DNA from: JAFNGF01 sp964567045
Lineage (GTDB): Bacteria; Planctomycetota; Phycisphaerae; Sedimentisphaerales; Anaerobacaceae
Assembly: GCA_964567045.1 (NCBI GenBank)
Contig: CAZMLE010000074.1
Location: forward strand, 1-17,989
DNA: 17,989 bases
Direction: 5' to 3'
Part shown: positions 13,227 through 17,989 of the stretch, piece after piece
How positions within the stretch are numbered: position 1 is the stretch's first letter
Layout of the letters: every line of letters starts with the position of its first letter
Position numbers and translations under genes: made by a program
The notes under the pieces: generated by a model
What the model was told of the DNA's origin: nothing
Databases searched by the model: none
What the model saw: only the letters and a program-made list of their open reading frames with translations

Positions 13227-14564
13227 CTACAGTCTCCAGGGACTACGCATAGAACGAACAAGTCTACGGTTGGCGGCATCGTTGTCGACGAATCGCTCTT
13301 TTGTCGGGTCCCATCGCAGCTTCTGCTCGAGGCGTATCGCAATATCACTAATCTGGCAAACTATATCAGCCTGCACCGCTGCGTCAATAGGACATATAGT
13401 CTGAGCCCGGCTTTTCACGCAATCCAGAAGATTCCTTGCGTGGTTGTTGCTTTCGGTCAGGCGAATTTCGTTGGGCCCAAATTCTGTCTGCAATAACTCT
13501 TTCGGATGAGCATTGATGCCGGAGCGGTCAACGTGCACCCAGCCTTCGGTCCCTTCAAATGCTGTGCCATGGTCTGTCGTCCGCCCATAGCGTTTTCGCC
13601 ACTCATCTGGGTATGGGCAGCCTGTAAAGTTCATCGTTACGCCGCTGTCGTATTTGGCGACGACGTTCCAGTTCATAGCCGTGTCGCATACGCCCGCCGG
13701 GTCAGGCCAGACGCCTTTGCCTTCGATTTCTGCCGGGCAGGCGAGTTTCTCACCGCCGCCCCAAAGCGCAATATCCAGCGGATGAACGCCCCAGCCGGCA
13801 ATGAAGCCCAGCGCATAATCGGAAATGAACCACCAGAGTGCATTTGAGCATCGGTCCTTGGTATAGGGCGTATACGGGGCTGGTCCTAGCCACATATTGT
13901 AATCGATCCAATCGGGCTGGGGCGCCGGCTCCGGCGAGCCGCCCGAAGCACTGCCTGGTGACCATACATTGATCGTGTGCAGCTTGCCGATTCGTTCGTT
14001 CAGAGCCAATTCGCAAGCAAAGCGAAAATCCCTGCTGGAGCGCTGCTGAGTGCCGAACTGAAAAATAGTCCCATAGCGATGGCAGGTTTGTCGCAGTGCC
14101 TGGTCTTCAGCCAGGCTCAGACCCATCGGCTTTTCCAGGTAGATGTCTTTGCCCGCCCTTGCCGCCGCAAGTGACACCAAAACGTGCCAGTGATCGGTGG
14201 TGGCGACTGAAACCACATCGATGTCGCCGCGGGCGATAAGTTCACGGAAGTCCTGGTAGGTCGCGCAGTCCTCATTTTGGTAGTGCTTGTTGACCAGGTT
14301 GCAGGCTTGTTCTCGTGCCGGCTTTTTAAGGTCGCACACTGCGACAACTCTGGCATCTTTCTGCGCGAGAAAGTTTCCCATCACACCGGTGCCCTGAGGT
14401 CCGACTCCGACGCATCCGACCGTGATTCGGCTGCTGGCCGGCACAGTACCAGCTTTTCCGAGCGCCGAAGACCGCACTATGCAGGGAAACCCTACCGCTC
14501 CAATAGCCGCCCGCGTCGCCTTTTTTAGAAATCCCCGCCGAGTAATTGCTTTATGCTTTTGCAT
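13227..14564 (-). CDS. TAT-exported Gfo/Idh/MocA-family oxidoreductase
   Basis: The product is 445 residues; AAGGAG lies 7 bases before the ATG. Tat signal: ITRRGFLKKATRAAIGAVGF (7-26). Rossmann motif VGCVGVGPQGTG (49-60), then AVCDLKK. The catalytic EKP is intact at 144-146 (IYLEKPMGLS). The C-terminal half has the planctomycete-type insert DYNMWLGPAPYTPYTKDRCS and FIAGWGVHPLDIALWG, with His261 and Asp264 in the usual active-site region. It is first in the operon with the DUF1080-ThuA lipoprotein, 49 bases before it. Likely role: NAD(P)-dependent oxidation of a sugar hydroxyl in the periplasm, giving the 3-keto product cleaved by the next protein. This pathway is inferred from the gene pairing. 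Confidence 0.9.
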   Translation of the reverse strand: MQKHKAITRRGFLKKATRAAIGAVGFPCIVRSSALGKAGTVPASSRITVGCVGVGPQGTGVMGNFLAQKDARVVAVCDLKKPAREQACNLVNKHYQNEDCATYQDFRELIARGDIDVVSVATTDHWHVLVSLAAARAGKDIYLEKPMGLSLAEDQALRQTCHRYGTIFQFGTQQRSSRDFRFACELALNERIGKLHTINVWSPGSASGGSPEPAPQPDWIDYNMWLGPAPYTPYTKDRCSNALWWFISDYALGFIAGWGVHPLDIALWGGGEKLACPAEIEGKGVWPDPAGVCDTAMNWNVVAKYDSGVTMNFTGCPYPDEWRKRYGRTTDHGTAFEGTEGWVHVDRSGINAHPKELLQTEFGPNEIRLTESNNHARNLLDCVKSRAQTICPIDAAVQADIVCQISDIAIRLEQKLRWDPTKERFVDNDAANRRLVRSMRSPWRL

Positions 14565-14685
14565 GATCTGGCTCCTTACTTCTTCTGGCTAAAAGCCAAC
14601 GACCGAAAGAATTCATTGTCAAGTTTAGCTAATGTGCCGCCAATCGTCAAACCAAAAGGGATTCGTCTCGCAGCGCAAAAACCTC

Positions 14686-14738
14686 TGTTAGTGTTAAAAA
14701 ATGAGATTTACTTCGCTTCAGGATTTGTTACACTAACA
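14686..14738. promoter_or_regulatory. Spaced inverted repeat in the divergent gap before the restriction-modification genes
   Basis: TGTTAGTGTTA (14686-14696) and TTACACTAACA (14728-14738) are reverse complements at 10 of 11 positions, separated by 31 bases. The gap (14565-14788) separates the leftward oxidoreductase operon from the rightward methyltransferase. The pair could be operator half-sites for either unit. No controller-protein gene is visible nearby. Confidence 0.4.
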
Positions 14739-14788
14739 TCATACGGTAGGTGGTATTTGCAAACTCATCTCAGGGGAACGAAGCAGGA

Positions 14789-16624
14789 ATGGACTCGCGC
14801 CTAATTACGCTGACACCAGCCGCCCATAAATATGGGAACCTGACCATCCGTTCTTGTGGCAGAGATTTTTTCCCACCCGATGTTTTTGGGCATTCTTCGC
14901 GCGCTGGGGGACTTGGAGTCCCAATCACATTGCGAGCTGATGGCCTATCCACGCCGATAAAGACAGACATTCCTACTGACAAGATGACTGGGAAGCCACG
15001 ATGGTTTTTCCGAGAGAGAAGATGGGTAAAGGAATTTGTCAGCCATCACAGACTCGGCGCTGGCGATGCAGTGACAATCGAACGACTCGCTAAAAGAACA
15101 TATCGCGTAAAGCTCAATAATGCAGGCAAAACTTCCGCCGTAGGAAATGTATGCCAATCAGGATACGAACTGAAGCTCTTGACACCCACCATGACCAAGC
15201 CTGCTGTGAGGAAAGTGACTGACAAACAGGAGCTATATCAGGATGATAGTGTGAATGCGGAAAACCGTCGACTGGATGAGGCGGGCCTAGATGCCAGAAA
15301 ACTCAACATCGTCAGGTCACCGAAGAAAGGCGGGTCCTCAAGTGTCGACTCTATTCCGTACCTTGAACAACTCAAAGTCGACATAGTTGAAAGCGATCAA
15401 CCTATCCACATGCAATTCGCACCGAACACGAATGAGGCTGTACACCGCTGGGCTTCCTACGTGCAAGGATTCTCAGCGCTATTCGTACAGACCATACTCA
15501 ACCGATATAGGGAATCCTACCGTCAGCCTGTCGTTCTTGATCCTTTTGCCGGCTGCGGAACCGTCATCGCACAGGCTAAATTCAACGGCTACACATCAAT
15601 AGGAACTGAGCTGAACCCACTCTTGCAGTTTATTGCCCAGACAAAAGTGAACTCGTGGGACGTGTCTCCAGGTCGATTACTTGAGGCATACAAGCAGATG
15701 CCTAAGAACAAATCAGTGCTGGCACCTTCTTTTCTTAAGTCTACGTCTCAATTCCGACCATCCGTGCTGCGCAACCTGGAAACGATCAACGGGGGTATTG
15801 TATCCATGAGGACGCGTACCGAAGAACAGGAAAAAATCAAAAATCTTCTCAGGCTGGCTTTTTCCGCAATTTTAGCGGACTGCAGTAATCTTAAAAGAAG
15901 CCCCTGCCTCGGATATGTCAAAAACAAGATCGTAAAGGACTCAGCACCTTTTGTGCTCTTCGAGGAGAAAGTACATGAGATTGCCGACGACTTGCAGCTT
16001 GTCCAGTCTCAGTACAAAAGCTCTATATACACCGAGGCTAAGATTTTCTGCTCCAACGCAATGACCTTCAAGCACAGACACAGATTTGATTTAGCCATCA
16101 CGTCCCCTCCTTATATGAACGGTCTTGATTATGTAATGAATTACAAGATCGAAATGGCGTGGCTGGAATTCGTTCATAGCCAGAGGGACTTAAAGAAAAT
16201 AAAAGATGATATGGTTGTGTGCGACAATGTTTCAAAGGGGCTGATCAAAAAATTCTATCAGTGCTCCTCCACTTATACTAACGATTGGATAGAAAAAATC
16301 AAAACGAACATCGAGAAGAACATCATTAGGAGGGGTGCTTATAGAAGACAGGACATGCCTTATATCGTTCACAAGTATTTTGATGATATGTTTAGGGTGA
16401 TGAAAAACGTGGTTGTCTCTCTTAGGAGGGGCGGCAGATTCATACTGGTTGTTGGAGACAGCCTCATTGCAGACGTGTATGTCCCTACCGACCTGCTCAT
16501 AGCAAAGATTGGATTAGGTCTGGGCCTGAAGATTGAAAAGATAGAGAAGGCAAGAGAGAGACGTTCAGGACAGATAAGAAGTTACAGGTTGAGAGAATCG
16601 ATAGTCACACTTCTGAAGGCGTAG
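14789..16624 (+). CDS. DNA methyltransferase (N4-cytosine/N6-adenine type) with B3-like N-terminal domain
   Basis: The product is 611 residues from ATG 14789; a GTG at 14750 in frame is an alternative and neither has a strong ribosome site. Residues ~46-110 (ITLRADGLSTPIKTDI, GKPRWFFRERRWVKEFVSHH, GDAVTIERLAKRTYRVK) fit the B3-like DNA-recognition fold found in EcoRII-N, BfiI-C and NgoAVII. After a linker comes the catalytic domain. The AdoMet-binding motif is DPFAGCGTV (251-259), the acidic motif is GTELNP (272-277), and the catalytic motif is TSPPYMNGLDY (438-448). TSPPY favours N4-cytosine over N6-adenine, though both occur. The ~180 residues between the motifs place it in the order AdoMet-site first, catalytic site second. 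The stop is 4 bases before the nuclease gene, so the pair is one operon. Intact. Confidence 0.88.
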   Translation: MDSRLITLTPAAHKYGNLTIRSCGRDFFPPDVFGHSSRAGGLGVPITLRADGLSTPIKTDIPTDKMTGKPRWFFRERRWVKEFVSHHRLGAGDAVTIERLAKRTYRVKLNNAGKTSAVGNVCQSGYELKLLTPTMTKPAVRKVTDKQELYQDDSVNAENRRLDEAGLDARKLNIVRSPKKGGSSSVDSIPYLEQLKVDIVESDQPIHMQFAPNTNEAVHRWASYVQGFSALFVQTILNRYRESYRQPVVLDPFAGCGTVIAQAKFNGYTSIGTELNPLLQFIAQTKVNSWDVSPGRLLEAYKQMPKNKSVLAPSFLKSTSQFRPSVLRNLETINGGIVSMRTRTEEQEKIKNLLRLAFSAILADCSNLKRSPCLGYVKNKIVKDSAPFVLFEEKVHEIADDLQLVQSQYKSSIYTEAKIFCSNAMTFKHRHRFDLAITSPPYMNGLDYVMNYKIEMAWLEFVHSQRDLKKIKDDMVVCDNVSKGLIKKFYQCSSTYTNDWIEKIKTNIEKNIIRRGAYRRQDMPYIVHKYFDDMFRVMKNVVVSLRRGGRFILVVGDSLIADVYVPTDLLIAKIGLGLGLKIEKIEKARERRSGQIRSYRLRESIVTLLKA

Positions 16625-16628
16625 CGCT

Positions 16629-17522
16629 ATGCCTGATCCGGAAATGGGATATCACGAAGACCCGAAGAACAGCAACGGTATAATCAGAGCACGTACTACA
16701 AAGCAAATTCGCTCATGGCATATTCCTCGTTCTGTGAAAGCACTTGAAAGACTTAACCAAGAAATGGGCAAAGTGCCGTTTCCTGGCAACTATATTTTGT
16801 TTGACCGTATGAGAGCATACATCGGTGAAGCAGGCAATATTTACGAAAGGATAAAAAACCACATCCAAAATCCTGAGCCGAAGATAAAGAACTGGAATAC
16901 TGCACTCATACTGAACGATGGCCGCCCAGCTACTCAGTCGGATTTCAATGATACAGTTGTCAGGTTAGCTTTGGAGCATCACTTGATCCGGCTATTCAAA
17001 GCCAACAAATATCAGGTTGTATCCCAGGGGCGGCAAACAAGTCTTAATCCGATTCAAAAGCAAACAGTCGAGTCGCTGCTTGAAGAGTTGAACTATTTTC
17101 TGCTAAAGAAAAAGGTAATCATGAAGCCGCTCGAAGAAGAAGGCCTTGAGGAGGTATTTGGAGACGAATTAAAAAAGCTTTTGGTTCATGCGGGAATGCA
17201 GGTCGAAAGCTTCAAGGCTAAAGAAGCCATAATTGACGGACAGAAGGCTTATATCCGGCCCGGCAGTTTGAAGCCGAAGGGCTGGCAAATCACATTCAGA
17301 GACCGATTTCTCAATTCACTTGAAAAAGGGCAGGGCTACCTATTGGTGTCACGTGACGATGTGTTGCTTATCCCCCTCAATGAGGTCAGAAAGGTGGTCA
17401 CGGATAGTAGCCTATTTCGGCAGAACACGATAGACGTCTTTGTGATCTTTACAAGTGAGAAAACGACCCTGAGGTACAGCAAGAACGTCATAGACGTAAC
17501 AGCATATAAATTGCGTAAGTGA
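16629..17522 (+). CDS. GIY-YIG nuclease, probable restriction endonuclease partner
   Basis: The product is 297 residues; AAGGCG in the end of the methyltransferase gene serves as ribosome site. The GIY-YIG core is at about 52-135: GNYILFD (Tyr55), RAYIGEAGNIYERIKNH (YIG 64-66, Arg74), WNTALIL, then SDFNDTVVRLALEHHLIRLF (Glu116) and KANKYQVVS (Asn126). These are the Tyr, Arg, Glu and Asn positions used for catalysis in the family. Residues ~140-297 (EELNYFLLKKKVIMKPLE, AIIDGQKAYIRPGSLKPKGW, VFVIFTSEKTTLRYSKN) are not recognised and may bind DNA or make dimers. GIY-YIG enzymes are known as Type II restriction nucleases (Eco29kI, Hpy188I), and the tight coupling to a methyltransferase supports that role here. 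The start of the protein (1-45) is also unassigned. Confidence 0.8.
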   Translation: MPDPEMGYHEDPKNSNGIIRARTTKQIRSWHIPRSVKALERLNQEMGKVPFPGNYILFDRMRAYIGEAGNIYERIKNHIQNPEPKIKNWNTALILNDGRPATQSDFNDTVVRLALEHHLIRLFKANKYQVVSQGRQTSLNPIQKQTVESLLEELNYFLLKKKVIMKPLEEEGLEEVFGDELKKLLVHAGMQVESFKAKEAIIDGQKAYIRPGSLKPKGWQITFRDRFLNSLEKGQGYLLVSRDDVLLIPLNEVRKVVTDSSLFRQNTIDVFVIFTSEKTTLRYSKNVIDVTAYKLRK

Positions 17523-17656
17523 TAGCAAATATCCTGGACCTTCATGGCGCACCCGCAGATTCCGCAATATATCAGGTCTTGTTTTTCCCGCCCCCCTTTC
17601 CGATACGGTCTGAACTAAGCTGTTTCCAATCCTTAGAAGCTGTAGCGTAGGGCGAA

Positions 17657-17984
17657 TTAGATATTGGTGTTGTTCTGGCACTGAAACAAGAACGTGTTGG
17701 GATAATCGCTAAAATCAAGCATCTGGTCGATGTAGTACTGCAAGCCTGCGGTCAAATCTTTGCCGATTTGCTTGCGTGTAGCCTGCCAAGTATGGCGTTG
17801 CGCAATTATTCATCAGTGGATTCGCGTCCCCCCGGCGTGGGGTCCCTGAGAATTCAGTCAGGTCAAAGATTCTCCGTAAGCACGCCAGCCTAAACACACC
17901 GTTTGTTTCCTCCTGGTCAATAATGCTGACTGTTACGAATGGCGTTCCGTTAAGCAGCATGGGTGGCTCTCCATTGCGCTCGTG
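17657..17984 (-). pseudogene. Unrecognised leftward gene fragment with a frame change, running to the window edge
   Basis: Two minus frames each look protein-like. The right part (open below 17984) reads NGEPPMLLNGTPFVTVSIID, then GVFRLACLRRIFDLTEFSGT. The left part (17809 to the TAA at 17657) reads AQRHTWQATRKQIGKDLTAG, then LQYYIDQMLDFSDYPNTFLF and ends QCQNNTNI. They would join by a shift near 17800-17850. I do not recognise the family. The upstream end lies at or past the window edge, where the right-hand frame also meets a stop at 17985-17987. It is either a decayed gene or one with sequencing errors. Confidence 0.4.
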
Positions 17985-17989
17985 TCATA

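Noticed and set aside
13178..13348. Upstream extension of the DUF1080-ThuA frame
   Set aside because: It overlaps the preceding gene's 3' end, and the lipoprotein signal with its ribosome site starts at 13177.
14617..14622. Perfect TTGACA on the minus strand as the -35 box of the oxidoreductase operon
   Set aside because: No acceptable -10 box lies 16-18 bases downstream, so it is not reported as a promoter.

Overview
The window looks like a chromosomal segment of a Planctomycetota bacterium, most likely Phycisphaerae or a relative. This is inferred from gene content: secreted Gfo/Idh/MocA oxidoreductases with twin-arginine signals, a DUF1080-ThuA lipoprotein, a DUF4038 glycosidase, a BlaI/M56 pair with an extended C-terminus, and heptanucleotide repeat arrays between and inside genes. 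No rRNA or tRNA gene was seen, so the placement is a judgement from gene families only.

Layout, left to right. Positions 1-1850 hold a secreted DUF4038/apiosidase-like glycoside hydrolase (+). It is preceded by what reads as the last ~20 codons of a second, lost copy of the same family. A terminator at 1789-1821 separates it from a leftward pair, an HD-domain phosphohydrolase then purC (3646-1918). A small cupin gene (+, 3837-4109) diverges from the HD gene behind a good promoter. It ends at a GC hairpin shared with a leftward TAT-exported oxidoreductase (5509-4151). Positions 5649-8473 hold a BlaI-type repressor followed by an M56 (BlaR1/MecR1-like) membrane metalloprotease. The protease tail is built of 30-residue Lys-rich repeats and runs into a string of out-of-frame coding remnants: an adhesin-like beta-solenoid, a 'PYEWAEF' module and a HEAT-type C-terminus. 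These look like the broken-off rest of one or more genes. A secreted beta-propeller glycosidase-like gene (9812-8697) ends in a terminator just before the blaI promoter.

Positions 9813-10307 are non-coding and carry a REP-like compound palindrome and a hairpin-rich leader ahead of a small HEPN-domain gene (+, 10308-10760). A leftward operon (14564-10854) encodes a TAT oxidoreductase, a DUF1080-ThuA lipoprotein and a TAT aldo/keto-reductase-like protein. It fits periplasmic processing of 3-keto-glycosides, and together with the DUF4038 and propeller proteins suggests a polysaccharide-degrading lifestyle.

The right end (14789-17522, +) is a compact two-gene restriction-modification module. Its methyltransferase has a B3-like (EcoRII-N/BfiI-C type) N-terminal domain and DPFAGCGT and TSPPY motifs. 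Four bases later comes a GIY-YIG nuclease with a long unrecognised C-terminal part. This is the best candidate for a system worth describing. Beyond it lies a degraded leftward reading frame that runs to the window edge.
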